Part shown: positions 1 through 7,345 of the stretch, piece after piece | How the letters are laid out: every line of letters begins with the position of its first letter | Numbering within the stretch: the stretch's first letter is position 1 | Assembly: GCA_034659075.1 (NCBI GenBank) | Contig: JAYEGM010000157.1 | Coordinates: 1 to 10,881 of the forward strand | Source: BMS3Bbin11 sp034659075 | GTDB lineage: Bacteria > Pseudomonadota > Gammaproteobacteria > BMS3Bbin11 | DNA length: 10,881 nt | Direction of reading: 5' to 3' | Position numbers and translations under genes: made by a program | Notes under the pieces: generated by a model | Told to the model about the DNA's origin: nothing | Seen by the model: only the letters and a program-made list of their open reading frames with translations | The model's database searches: none

Positions 1-456
1 GACATTCTGCATAAAAGAAGAAATGACGGCGACTGTGCTGGAAATGATAGGGATAATGCGTTTTTCTGTTTTGCCACCTACTTTAAGAATAAATGAAGCA
101 ACCGTATTCATCATCCCCGTTCTATCAAGACCGGCACCAATAATCATTACGGCAATGATCGACATTACCGCATTACTTGAAAAACCCCGGAATAAATACT
201 CAGTATCTACCAGTCCTTCCTGCAATCCCATCCAGGGTGCAAATAAAGAGGTCAGACCCAGCAACACCATAATAGAGATAGCCGCAACATCCACGCCAAC
301 AATTTCAAAAGCAAATAAATAAATGGTAAGCAGCAGTAACGAAGCAACCCAGGCTATCTCGATAGTTGGAACAACACTGGCCAGCCAGAGAGCGAACAGA
401 AGGAAGAATATACCTGCTATGAGGTTTTTCATATTATTTTTGAGAATATCACCCAC
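1..456 (-). CDS. SLC13-family (DASS-type) permease, 5' part; runs off the window
   Basis: This is the N-terminal 152 codons of an integral inner-membrane transporter; the gene continues beyond position 1. The translation is strongly hydrophobic, with membrane segments near residues 12-29, 33-52, 55-75 and 95-112. The stretch GFSSNAVMSIIAVMIIGAGL (91-110) followed by DRTGMMN resembles the first repeat of SLC13/DASS and related ion-transporter permeases, which move dicarboxylates, sulfate or similar anions, often with sodium. The substrate cannot be read from this part. I chose the GTG at 456 because AGGGA sits 7 bases upstream and an in-frame TGA lies two codons before it; the ATG at 432 lacks a Shine-Dalgarno sequence but is the alternative. 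The gene stands apart from pnp, beyond its terminator, and is probably a separate transcription unit. Confidence 0.75.
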   Translation of the reverse strand, partial: MGDILKNNMKNLIAGIFFLLFALWLASVVPTIEIAWVASLLLLTIYLFAFEIVGVDVAAISIMVLLGLTSLFAPWMGLQEGLVDTEYLFRGFSSNAVMSIIAVMIIGAGLDRTGMMNTVASFILKVGGKTEKRIIPIISSTVAVISSFMQNV

Positions 457-473
457 TATTCATTCCCTATATC

Positions 474-502
474 ATTATATTAATAAAACCTGATATTCTA
501 AA
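474..502 (-). promoter_or_regulatory. Putative sigma70 promoter for the SLC13 permease gene
   Basis: Read on the minus strand, TTTAGA (502-497) is followed after 17 bases by a perfect TATAAT (479-474). Transcription would start only about a dozen bases before the GTG at 456, giving a very short leader that still holds the AGGGA ribosome-binding site. The -35 match is 4 of 6, in AT-rich DNA, so this is plausible but not certain. Confidence 0.35.
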
Positions 503-547
503 GTATTTAGAGAATTTGTGCGAGTATGGCTTAGAGAAATGATTCTA

Positions 548-570
548 AATCAGCCAGCGAGCCGCTGATT
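548..570. other. Inverted repeat (AATCAGC/GCTGATT) in the spacer before the permease gene
   Basis: Seven-base perfect arms at 548-554 and 564-570 flank a 9-base centre. No T-tract follows on either strand, so it is not a typical terminator. It lies upstream of the putative permease promoter and could be an operator or leader structure, but nothing else supports that. The rest of the 457-626 spacer shows no gene. Confidence 0.3.
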
Positions 571-626
571 ACATGATAGCTAAAGAAAACGGCCAGGCTA
601 GATTAACCTTCGCCAACTACAGTCAT

Positions 627-652
627 AAAAAAAGGGCCTTGCGGCCCTTTTG
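627..652 (-). terminator. Rho-independent terminator after pnp
   Basis: On the minus strand AAAAGGGCC - GCAA - GGCCCTTTT forms a 9-bp stem with a GCAA tetraloop, and the T run extends to seven T (633-627). It begins 27 bases after the pnp stop and closes the rpsO-pnp unit. The other strand has only four T after the stem, so termination there would be weaker. Confidence 0.92.
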
Positions 653-678
653 CAGTCATTACACACGCCAATCAATAA

Positions 679-2775
679 TCAGGCAGCATCATCATCGCTG
701 ATGGCCTTCATGCTCAGGCGTATGCGGCCCTGGCGATCAACCTCAAGTACTTTCACTTTGATCACGTCACCTTCTGACAGCTTGTCGCTGACTTTCTCTA
801 CACGCTCGTTAGAGATCTGTGAGATGTGCACCAGGCCGTCTTTGCCCGGCAGAATCGTGACAAAGGCACCGAAGTCCATCAGCTTGGCAACTTTGCCTTC
901 ATAGATTGTTCCTACTTCGACATCAGCCGTGATCTGTTCGATGCGGCGTTTCGCTTCCTGTCCGGCAGCATTATCGGTTGAACCGATTTTGACTGTTCCG
1001 TCGTCCTGAATATCAACGGTTGCGCCCGTCTCTTCAGAGATTGAACGGATAGTCGCGCCACCTTTACCAATGACGTCACGAATCTTATCGGTAGGAATCT
1101 TCAGAGTGATGATGCGTGGAGCATAGTCAGACATTTCTTCACGTGGAGCTTCGATAGCTTTAGCCATCTCACCGAGGATATGCTCACGGCCTTCTTTGGC
1201 CTGACTGAGAGCGATTTCCATGATTTCCTGCGTAATGCCTTCAATCTTGATGTCCATCTGCAACGCGGTGACACCTTCGGTGGTACCGGCTACTTTAAAG
1301 TCCATGTCGCCAAGATGATCTTCATCGCCGAGGATATCTGACAGTACGGCAAATTTGTCACCGTCCTTGATCAGTCCCATGGCAACACCGGCAACAGGAG
1401 CGTTGGTTCTGACGCCGGCATCCATCATAGAGAGTGATGCGCCGCAAACAGAAGCCATTGAGCTGGAACCGTTGCTTTCTGTAATCTCAGAGACTACACG
1501 AATAACATAGGGGAATTCTTCCAGCGTCGGAATGATGGCGGCAACAGCGCGCTTGGCCAGTTTACCGTGGCCTATTTCACGACGTTTGGGGCTGCCTACG
1601 CGGCCGGTTTCACCGACCGAGTACGGCGGGAAGTTGTAATGCAGCATGAAGGGGTCGCGGTAGCTGCCTTCCAGTGCATCAATAATCTGTGCATCACGCT
1701 CAGTACCGAGTGTGGTTACAACCAGCGCCTGGGTTTCACCACGGGTGAACAGTGCTGAACCATGGGCACGTGGCAGTACGCCGGTGCGAATGGTGATAGG
1801 ACGGATGGTTCTTGTGTCACGACCATCGATACGCGGCTGGCCACCGAGGATGCGGCCACGGACGATTGATTTTTCAAGCCCCTTTATCGCGCCTGAGATT
1901 TTTTCAGCCTCTTCGTCTGAGGTTTCTTCATTTATCAGCTCATCCTTAATCAGGCTGCGAACAGCTGAACATTTATCCTGACGGGACATCTTTTCAGCAG
2001 TGCTGTAGGCTTCTTCAAAACCCGCTGCACCGATCGCTGCAACTTTTTCAGCCAGTGACTCATCTTTCTCAGGCGCTGCATATTCGCGTGGCTCAGTATT
2101 GACTTCGGCGGCCAGCTCACGAATCGCATTGATTGCAATATTTGACTGTTCATGGCCGTACATGACTGCACCAAGCATCACTTCCTCTGAAAGTACTTTT
2201 GCTTCAGATTCAACCATCAGTACAGCGCTTTCAGTACCGGCAACAACCAGATCAAGATCTGAACTTTTCAGTGCTTCATTACCGGGATTGAGTACATATT
2301 CACCATCGATATAGCCAACGCGCGCACAACCGACCGGGCCATTGAACGGCAGGCCTGAACAGGCCAGTGCCGCTGAAGTACCGAGCATAGCGACTATATC
2401 AGGGTCGACATCAGGGTTAATTGAGATAACAGTACAGATGATCTGCACTTCATTGACGTAGCCTTTAGGGAATAAAGGACGCATCGGACGGTCAATCAGT
2501 CGGCAGATGAGAATTTCTTTTTCAGAAGGACGTCCTTCACGACGGAAAAAACCGCCCGGGATACGACCGGCTGCATAGACTTTTTCCTGGAAATCGACTG
2601 TAAGTGGAAAGAAATCCTGCCCGGGACGTGCACTTTTTGCACCGACCACTGTGACTAGAACAACTGTATCATCCATGCTTGCCATAATTGCCGCATCGGC
2701 CTGACGTGCAATTTCACCTGTTTCCAACGTGACGGTGTGCTCACCGTATTGAAATGACTTGCTTACCTTTTTCAA
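679..2775 (-). CDS. pnp: Polyribonucleotide nucleotidyltransferase (PNPase)
   Basis: PNPase is a trimeric 3'-to-5' phosphorolytic exoribonuclease that releases nucleoside diphosphates from RNA and can add tails in reverse; in enterics it also joins the RNase E degradosome. The 698 residues show the full layout: RNase PH-like domain 1 (about 12-145), helical linker (150-300), RNase PH-like domain 2 (about 320-500) with N435-GSSS and acidic residues D486 and D492, KH domain with VIGKGG (568-573), and S1 domain (about 622-690). D486 and D492 fall at the E. coli numbers. It is slightly shorter than the E. coli enzyme (711), ending soon after S1 without an Ala/Pro-rich tail. The chosen start is TTG at 2775 behind AGAGGG (2787-2782); no ATG lies nearby in frame. 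It follows rpsO by 70 bases with no terminator between, so the two are probably cotranscribed. Confidence 0.98.
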   Translation of the reverse strand: MKKVSKSFQYGEHTVTLETGEIARQADAAIMASMDDTVVLVTVVGAKSARPGQDFFPLTVDFQEKVYAAGRIPGGFFRREGRPSEKEILICRLIDRPMRPLFPKGYVNEVQIICTVISINPDVDPDIVAMLGTSAALACSGLPFNGPVGCARVGYIDGEYVLNPGNEALKSSDLDLVVAGTESAVLMVESEAKVLSEEVMLGAVMYGHEQSNIAINAIRELAAEVNTEPREYAAPEKDESLAEKVAAIGAAGFEEAYSTAEKMSRQDKCSAVRSLIKDELINEETSDEEAEKISGAIKGLEKSIVRGRILGGQPRIDGRDTRTIRPITIRTGVLPRAHGSALFTRGETQALVVTTLGTERDAQIIDALEGSYRDPFMLHYNFPPYSVGETGRVGSPKRREIGHGKLAKRAVAAIIPTLEEFPYVIRVVSEITESNGSSSMASVCGASLSMMDAGVRTNAPVAGVAMGLIKDGDKFAVLSDILGDEDHLGDMDFKVAGTTEGVTALQMDIKIEGITQEIMEIALSQAKEGREHILGEMAKAIEAPREEMSDYAPRIITLKIPTDKIRDVIGKGGATIRSISEETGATVDIQDDGTVKIGSTDNAAGQEAKRRIEQITADVEVGTIYEGKVAKLMDFGAFVTILPGKDGLVHISQISNERVEKVSDKLSEGDVIKVKVLEVDRQGRIRLSMKAISDDDAA

Positions 2776-2789
2776 AATGTGCCCTCTAC

Positions 2790-2804
2790 TCGGATTCTGT
2801 CCGA
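2790..2804 (-). promoter_or_regulatory. Small hairpin in the pnp leader
   Basis: The minus strand reads TCGGA-CAGAA-TCCGA, a 5-bp stem just ahead of the AGAGGG ribosome-binding site of pnp. In E. coli the pnp leader carries a long hairpin cut by RNase III as part of PNPase autocontrol. This one is much shorter, so equivalence is only a guess. Confidence 0.3.
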
Positions 2805-2845
2805 CTGACTTAATTACTCTGATTTATGCCGTAGCCGCTAAATAA

Positions 2846-3115
2846 TTACTTACGCAGACCCAGACGTGAGATCAAATTACGATAGCGTTCTGAATCGCGG
2901 CTTTTAAGATAATCAAGCAGCTTGCGACGCTTGCTTACCAGACGCAACAAACCCTGTCGTGAATGATGATCGTGGATATGCTCTTTAAAATGGCCGGTCA
3001 GATCAGTGATCCGTGCGGTCATCAGGGCAACCTGTACTTCTGGCGAACCGGTGTCTGTTGCTCCGGTTTGATAGTCTTCAACAATCTTCGCCTTTGTTTC
3101 TGCATTTAAGGCCAT
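2846..3115 (-). CDS. rpsO: 30S ribosomal protein S15
   Basis: S15 is a primary binder of 16S rRNA at the h20-h21-h22 three-way junction, organises the 30S platform, and contacts the 50S subunit. The 89 residues match the family's exact usual length. The signature DTGSPEVQVALMTARI (22-37), GHFKEH..DHHSRQGLL and the basic ending QRRKLLDYL-like segment with LGLRK are all present. The ATG at 3115 has GAGAGGA about 5 bases upstream. It has its own promoter and an unusual structured leader (separate entries), and pnp follows without a terminator. In E. coli S15 represses its own translation through the leader mRNA; the leader here differs, so the same control is possible but not shown. Confidence 0.98.
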   Translation of the reverse strand: MALNAETKAKIVEDYQTGATDTGSPEVQVALMTARITDLTGHFKEHIHDHHSRQGLLRLVSKRRKLLDYLKSRDSERYRNLISRLGLRK

Positions 3116-3132
3116 TTTCTTCCTCTCTGGAT

Positions 3133-3166
3133 GATCCTTACTAGATCCATATTGGATCCTTACTAG
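3133..3166 (-). repeat. Repeated 12-mer and hairpin in the rpsO leader
   Basis: On the minus strand CTAGTAAGGATC occurs twice (3166-3155 and 3144-3133), 22 bases apart, the second ending 17 bases before the rpsO start. Between and across the copies GATCC-AATAT-GGATC (3158-3144) makes a 5-bp hairpin that a G-T pair can extend. It lies in the predicted 5' untranslated leader, next to the ribosome-binding site, so it may serve S15 autoregulation; that role is inference. Confidence 0.5.
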
Positions 3167-3188
3167 TTACAGTCAATAAAACCCGCGT

Positions 3189-3217
3189 ATTCTACCTGTG
3201 TGTTGTATATTCCTCAA
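3189..3217 (-). promoter_or_regulatory. Putative sigma70 promoter for rpsO-pnp
   Basis: The minus strand has TTGAGG (3217-3212), a 17-base spacer, then TAGAAT (3194-3189): 4 of 6 and 5 of 6 to consensus with ideal spacing. The start would fall near 3182, giving a leader of about 67 bases. An rpsO promoter downstream of truB is also known in E. coli. The long truB-rpsO gap makes a separate promoter likely here. Confidence 0.6.
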
Positions 3218-3251
3218 TACTAATATATGTGGAAAATCTAAATTTTACTCA

Positions 3252-3325
3252 TCATTGCGAGGGACGATGCTATCTCATCATGACGGATCCTTAGCTGAGA
3301 GATAGCCTCGCTGCGCTCGCAATGA
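3252..3325. repeat. 74-bp imperfect palindrome, REP/MITE-like interspersed repeat
   Basis: The outer arms TCATTGCGAG (3252-3261) and CTCGCAATGA (3316-3325) are perfect 10-base inverted repeats. Inside them GCTATCTC (3269-3276) pairs with GAGATAGC (3299-3306), leaving a 7/9-base internal loop and a 22-base apex. Palindromes ending in the CATTGCGAG motif are, as I recall, scattered through intergenic DNA in many bacteria, so this looks like one copy of such a family. It contains no ORF. No clear target-site duplication is visible. As RNA it would fold into a long hairpin between truB and rpsO; no T-tract follows on the minus strand, so it is not a standard terminator. The remaining 3326-3438 stretch is AT-rich with no recognisable gene. 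Confidence 0.75.
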
Positions 3326-3438
3326 CGTCTAATTACCAGGTTCGAGGATTTTAAAAAATATTCTTACATAGTGATTATTTACTTTACATATAAGAAGTTA
3401 GATATTGTTTTTATAGGATATAGTTTAATATATTCTAG

Positions 3439-4350
3439 TCAGATATTTGTACTAAGGAGTCTTTTTGGCTTTATTCGTCTGCCTTCCAGGGCTTCACCTA
3501 TGCCAATAAAGTACTCATTTTCACTATACACACGCACCAGACCAACCTGCGGCACCTCGTCAGCACGCACTGTCTGGCCCTGACGGAAATAATGGGAAGG
3601 ATCGAGTTCCAGGCTAACTCGTGGCATTTCGTTTATGCCGGCGTCCAGCGGCAGCAATTGCTGCAGACGCTGCTCACTGTCCATTTTCTCGAGCTGTTCA
3701 AGTGTGACGGCATCACTAACATCAAATTTGCCGGCCATTGTCCTTCTCAATTCAGTCACATGAGCACCACAGCCCAGTGCTTCGCCAATGTCAAACGCTA
3801 GACTGCGAATATAAAAGCCTTTAGAGCAATGCACATCCAGCGTTACAAATTCATTCTCAAAGGCAAGCATCGATAAGTCAAAGATTTCAACTGTGCGCGA
3901 TTTTCGCTCAACTTCGATACCCTTGCGGGCAAGTTTATACAGTGGCTGACCATTTTTCTTTATTGCCGAATACATAGGCGGCACCTGCTCAATAACACCC
4001 CTGAATTTGTTCAGTACAGCCTCAATCTTCTGGTCAGTCACACTAACGGGTTTTTTAGATATAACATCACCTTCAGCATCACCGGTAGTGGTTGTTTCAC
4101 CAAGTTTAAAAGTGGTTAAATAACGCTTATCGGAATCCAGCAGATACTGGCTTAGCTTGGTCGCCTCACCAAAGCACAGTGGCAGCAGGCCGCTGGCAAG
4201 AGGATCAAGACTTCCCGTATGACCGGCTTTTCTGGCATTGAACAGGCGCTTGGCCTGCTGCAGGGCCCTGTTTGAGGAAAGCCCCAGACCTTTGTCCAGC
4301 AGAAGGATGCCATCGACCGGGTCAAGATGGCGATTTGAACGCCTGCTCAC
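3439..4350 (-). CDS. truB: tRNA pseudouridine(55) synthase TruB
   Basis: TruB converts U55 in the T-loop of elongator and initiator tRNAs to pseudouridine and also acts as a tRNA chaperone. The 303 residues (E. coli 314) begin with the family's DGILLLDKGLGLSSN segment (13-27). The catalytic motif GHTGSLDPLASGLLP follows (43-57), with D49 as the expected nucleophile. YSAIKKNGQPLYKLARKG and the CSKGFYIRSLAFDIG block are typical of the catalytic domain, and the last 60 or so residues (YFRQGQ onward) form a PUA-like tail. The start is GTG at 4350, inside the last codons of rbfA; the GTGA overlap implies translational coupling. The gene ends in TGA ahead of a long AT-rich spacer rather than running directly into rpsO. 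Confidence 0.97.
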   Translation of the reverse strand: MSRRSNRHLDPVDGILLLDKGLGLSSNRALQQAKRLFNARKAGHTGSLDPLASGLLPLCFGEATKLSQYLLDSDKRYLTTFKLGETTTTGDAEGDVISKKPVSVTDQKIEAVLNKFRGVIEQVPPMYSAIKKNGQPLYKLARKGIEVERKSRTVEIFDLSMLAFENEFVTLDVHCSKGFYIRSLAFDIGEALGCGAHVTELRRTMAGKFDVSDAVTLEQLEKMDSEQRLQQLLPLDAGINEMPRVSLELDPSHYFRQGQTVRADEVPQVGLVRVYSENEYFIGIGEALEGRRIKPKRLLSTNI

Positions 4351-4718
4351 TCTTTGTTTTTACTCTGTTCTTCGAGCATTACATCTTCAATCAGCTTACC
4401 GACACGCAGGCCGCGCTCAATAGACTGGTCGTAGGCAAACCGTAATTTAGGAATGTAGCGAAGGTCGATGCGACTGGTCAGTTCATGGCGAATAAAACCG
4501 GCCGCTTTATTGAGTACTTTTTCAGTTTCTTTAATGGCCTGTTTATCGCCCTGCATGATGAAATATACTCGCGCAGAGGACATATCCCGTGTCATTTTGG
4601 TGTGGGTAATGGTAACAGCGGCAGCACGTGGATCATTCATGCTCTTCTGCACGATATTGGCTACCTCCCGCTGAATAACCTCGGAAACCCGGGAGGCGCG
4701 ACTATAATCTCTAGGCAT
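4347..4718 (-). CDS. rbfA: 30S ribosome-binding factor RbfA
   Basis: RbfA binds the immature 30S subunit near the 5' end of 16S rRNA and helps late 16S maturation, notably during cold adaptation in E. coli. The 123 residues form the compact KH-like family fold: an N-terminal helix (RASRVSEVIQREVANIVQ), the strand with MTRDMSSARVYF (42-53), and the conserved AGFIRHEL...DLRYIPKLRFAYD block (73-97). It is slightly shorter than the E. coli protein (133), ending in a charged tail. The ATG at 4718 lies 26 bases after the infB stop. I see no good Shine-Dalgarno sequence in that gap, so translation may rely on coupling to infB. Its stop overlaps the truB start by four bases. Confidence 0.96.
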   Translation of the reverse strand: MPRDYSRASRVSEVIQREVANIVQKSMNDPRAAAVTITHTKMTRDMSSARVYFIMQGDKQAIKETEKVLNKAAGFIRHELTSRIDLRYIPKLRFAYDQSIERGLRVGKLIEDVMLEEQSKNKE

Positions 4719-4744
4719 TACTAAAAATACTAATCAGGTAAGTG

Positions 4745-7273
4745 CTAACCGAGCGTTCTTTTGGTTTCAGTGACCTCGAACACTTCAATCTGGTCACCCA
4801 CCTTAATATCATTATAATTTTTTACCCCGATACCGCATTCCAGCCCTGCTTTGACTTCAGTTGCATCATCTTTAAAGCGGCGCAATGAATCCAGCTTTCC
4901 TTCAAAGATAACAACATTATCCCGTAATACCCGAACCGGGTTATTACGCTTGATTGAACCCTCAATCACCATACAACCGGCAATGGCGCCAACCTTTGAA
5001 ACCATGAACACATCACGCACTTCAGCAAGGCCGGTAACCTCTTCTTTTATTTCGGGTGACAACATGCCTTCTATAGCCGCTTTCACCTGGTCTACTGCAT
5101 CGTATATTACTTTATAGTAATAAACCTCGACACCTTCATTTTCGATTAACTTTCTGGCCGCCATGTCAGCACGGACATTAAAGGCAATAATGATTGCCTG
5201 TGAAGCCAGGGCCAGATTCACGTCTGATTCTGAGATACCGCCAACCATGCCATGAACGACTGTGACTTTGACTTCATCAGAAGACATTTTCTCCAAAGAC
5301 TGACTGAGTGCTTCCACTGAGCCCTGCACATCTGCCTTCACCAGTAAATTGAGCGTCTTCTTTTCGCTCTGCGAATCTTCCATATTCTGGAAAATATTTT
5401 CCAGTTTACTTGCCTGCTGGCGAGCCAGCTTCGATTCCTTGGCCTTGCTCTTGCGGAACATAGCGATTTCACGCGCCTGCCTTTCATCACGCACCACCAG
5501 CACCTCATCACCTGCCGTGGGAACACCGGATAAACCCAGCAATTCAACAGGAATTGATGGCCCGGCCTGCTTGATCAGATTGCCCGCATCATCATGTATG
5601 GCCCGCACTTTTCCGCTTTCCTGACCGGCAATAATTATATCGCCTTTGTGCAAGGTGCCTTCCTGTACAAGAACGGTGGCCACTGGCCCACGCCCCTTAT
5701 CAAGACGTGCTTCAACAACCATTCCTTTCATCGCTCCTGTTACTGGAGCCTGCAGTTCCAGTATTTCGGATGTCAGCAAGACACTTTCAAGTAAGGCATC
5801 CACCCCTTCTCCAGTGTGCGCAGAAACAGCCACAGACATAACATCTCCGCCATAATCTTCTACAAAAACATCATGAGAGCTTAATTCTGACTTCACCCGC
5901 TCAGGATCCGCGCCTTCCTTATCAATTTTGTTGATTGCGATGACAATTGGAACGCCAGCAGTACGAGCATGGTGTATCGCCTCAATGGTCTGTGGTTTTA
6001 CGCCATCATCAGCGGCAACAACGATAATAACGATATCGGTAGCACCTGCGCCACGGGCGCGCATGGCACTGAATGCCTCATGGCCCGGGGTATCAAGGAA
6101 AGTCATGCCACCACGGCCTGTATCTACATGGTAGGCTCCAATATGCTGAGTAATCCCACCTGCCTCACCACTGGCAACACGTGTTTCACGAATATAATCA
6201 AGTAGCGATGTTTTGCCATGGTCAACATGCCCCATAACAGTAATAATTGGATAACGAGGTTTAAGCTCGTGTTCACCATCATCAACCTGCGTGAATATAT
6301 CTTCAGGTGTCTCCGCTTTAGCTTCTTTGGCAATATGCCCCATTTCTTCGACAAGCAGAGTCGCGGTATCGCTGTCGAGCATCTGGTTAATGGTCACCAT
6401 CATGCCCATACCCATCAGAACTTTAATCACTTCACCTGCCTTAACAGACATAGCCGCTGCAAGATCTGCAACAGTCATGGTTTCAGGTATCTCTACCTCA
6501 TAGATGACGGGTTCTGTTGGTTTTTCAAATACGTGCTGATCCGTGATACTGGTTTGAACCTTCTGATTACCACGGCGTTTGGGTTTACGACGTTTGCCTT
6601 TGCCCGCAGCAACATGAAGCTGCTCGCGTCCTTTTCCAAAACCACCGTCATCCCTGCTGCGGGCTGCCTTGTCTTTCTTTGACGGGGCCTGTTTACCCGG
6701 GCGAGGGCCAGCACCTTTTTTAGCTTTATCAGGGCTGTCAGTTCTAGCCTTTATGGTTTCTTCCTTTGCTGCCTTTTCTGCTTTTTCAGCTTCAGCTTTC
6801 CGTGTTTCTTCAGCCTCAGACTCTGCTTTAGCCCTGACCGCTTCTTCTGCAGATTTTTTAGCCAGTATTTCAGCTTCTTTGGCTGCATTAATTTCAGCCT
6901 GTTTTTGTTCTTCTGCTTCTCTCGCCAGCCTGATCTTTTCTTCTTCTTTAGCGTGGACTTCGTCGATCACACCCTTATTTACAAATGTGCGCTTCTTTCG
7001 CACGACTACCTGTACCGCATGAGCACCGCCGGTACGTGAGGTCTGACGAACTTCACTGGTGGTTCTTCGACTAAGCGTAATCTTACTGCGCGATTTTGGT
7101 AATTCAGCACCGGCATTACCGCTCAGGTGTTTGAGCAATAGCATCTTTTCGTCATTCGTCAGGTCATCACCAACTTTTTTGCCCTTGATGCCTGCTGCAG
7201 TCAATTGCGTCAACAGGTGCTCCGGCTCAACACCGATTTTCTCTGCAAAATTCTTAATATTGGTCTCTGACAT
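4745..7273 (-). CDS. infB: Translation initiation factor IF-2
   Basis: IF2 is the GTPase that places fMet-tRNA on the 30S subunit and promotes 50S joining. The 842 residues (E. coli 890) show the expected order. An IF2 N-terminal subdomain (1-50) is followed by a charged Ala/Glu/Lys-rich region likely to be coiled coil (105-180), then a basic Lys/Arg-rich linker (180-240) and a second N-terminal-type domain (about 262-315). The G domain has G1 GHVDHGKT (348-355), DTPGHE (394-399) and NKID (448-451). Domains II, III and the C-terminal fMet-tRNA-binding domain complete it. The ATG at 7273 has AGAGAG about 6 bases ahead. It follows nusA by 72 bases, a gap with a small hairpin. Alternative internal starts, as known in enterics, cannot be decided from sequence alone. 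Confidence 0.98.
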   Translation of the reverse strand: MSETNIKNFAEKIGVEPEHLLTQLTAAGIKGKKVGDDLTNDEKMLLLKHLSGNAGAELPKSRSKITLSRRTTSEVRQTSRTGGAHAVQVVVRKKRTFVNKGVIDEVHAKEEEKIRLAREAEEQKQAEINAAKEAEILAKKSAEEAVRAKAESEAEETRKAEAEKAEKAAKEETIKARTDSPDKAKKGAGPRPGKQAPSKKDKAARSRDDGGFGKGREQLHVAAGKGKRRKPKRRGNQKVQTSITDQHVFEKPTEPVIYEVEIPETMTVADLAAAMSVKAGEVIKVLMGMGMMVTINQMLDSDTATLLVEEMGHIAKEAKAETPEDIFTQVDDGEHELKPRYPIITVMGHVDHGKTSLLDYIRETRVASGEAGGITQHIGAYHVDTGRGGMTFLDTPGHEAFSAMRARGAGATDIVIIVVAADDGVKPQTIEAIHHARTAGVPIVIAINKIDKEGADPERVKSELSSHDVFVEDYGGDVMSVAVSAHTGEGVDALLESVLLTSEILELQAPVTGAMKGMVVEARLDKGRGPVATVLVQEGTLHKGDIIIAGQESGKVRAIHDDAGNLIKQAGPSIPVELLGLSGVPTAGDEVLVVRDERQAREIAMFRKSKAKESKLARQQASKLENIFQNMEDSQSEKKTLNLLVKADVQGSVEALSQSLEKMSSDEVKVTVVHGMVGGISESDVNLALASQAIIIAFNVRADMAARKLIENEGVEVYYYKVIYDAVDQVKAAIEGMLSPEIKEEVTGLAEVRDVFMVSKVGAIAGCMVIEGSIKRNNPVRVLRDNVVIFEGKLDSLRRFKDDATEVKAGLECGIGVKNYNDIKVGDQIEVFEVTETKRTLG

Positions 7274-7285
7274 AAATATCTCTCT

Positions 7286-7300
7286 ACCCTCTTCGAGGGT
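7286..7300 (-). other. Hairpin in the nusA-infB gap
   Basis: The minus strand reads ACCCTC-GAA-GAGGGT, a perfect 6-bp stem with a three-base loop. It ends 12 bases before the infB ATG, just ahead of the AGAGAG ribosome-binding site. No T-tract follows, so it is not a terminator. It may influence infB translation or mRNA processing; that is inference. Confidence 0.4.
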
Positions 7301-7345
7301 GTGCTAAATCTCAGCTAATTCTACTCTATAAGCCCTTATTGTGCT

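Noticed and set aside
23..322. 99-codon plus-strand open frame at the left edge
   Set aside because: The opposite strand gives a coherent multi-pass SLC13-type membrane protein with a ribosome-binding site, so the plus frame is its shadow.
3327..3438. AT-rich stretch after truB as a hidden small gene
   Set aside because: Stops are frequent in all frames, and no start with a ribosome-binding site or conserved motif was seen.
6218..6682. 154-codon plus-strand open frame inside infB, and neighbouring ones at 6669-7022 and 7059-7307
   Set aside because: They are antisense to a clear IF2 reading frame, have no recognisable domains, and arise from codon bias of the real gene (the 6669-7022 one mirrors the Ala/Glu/Lys-rich coiled-coil region).
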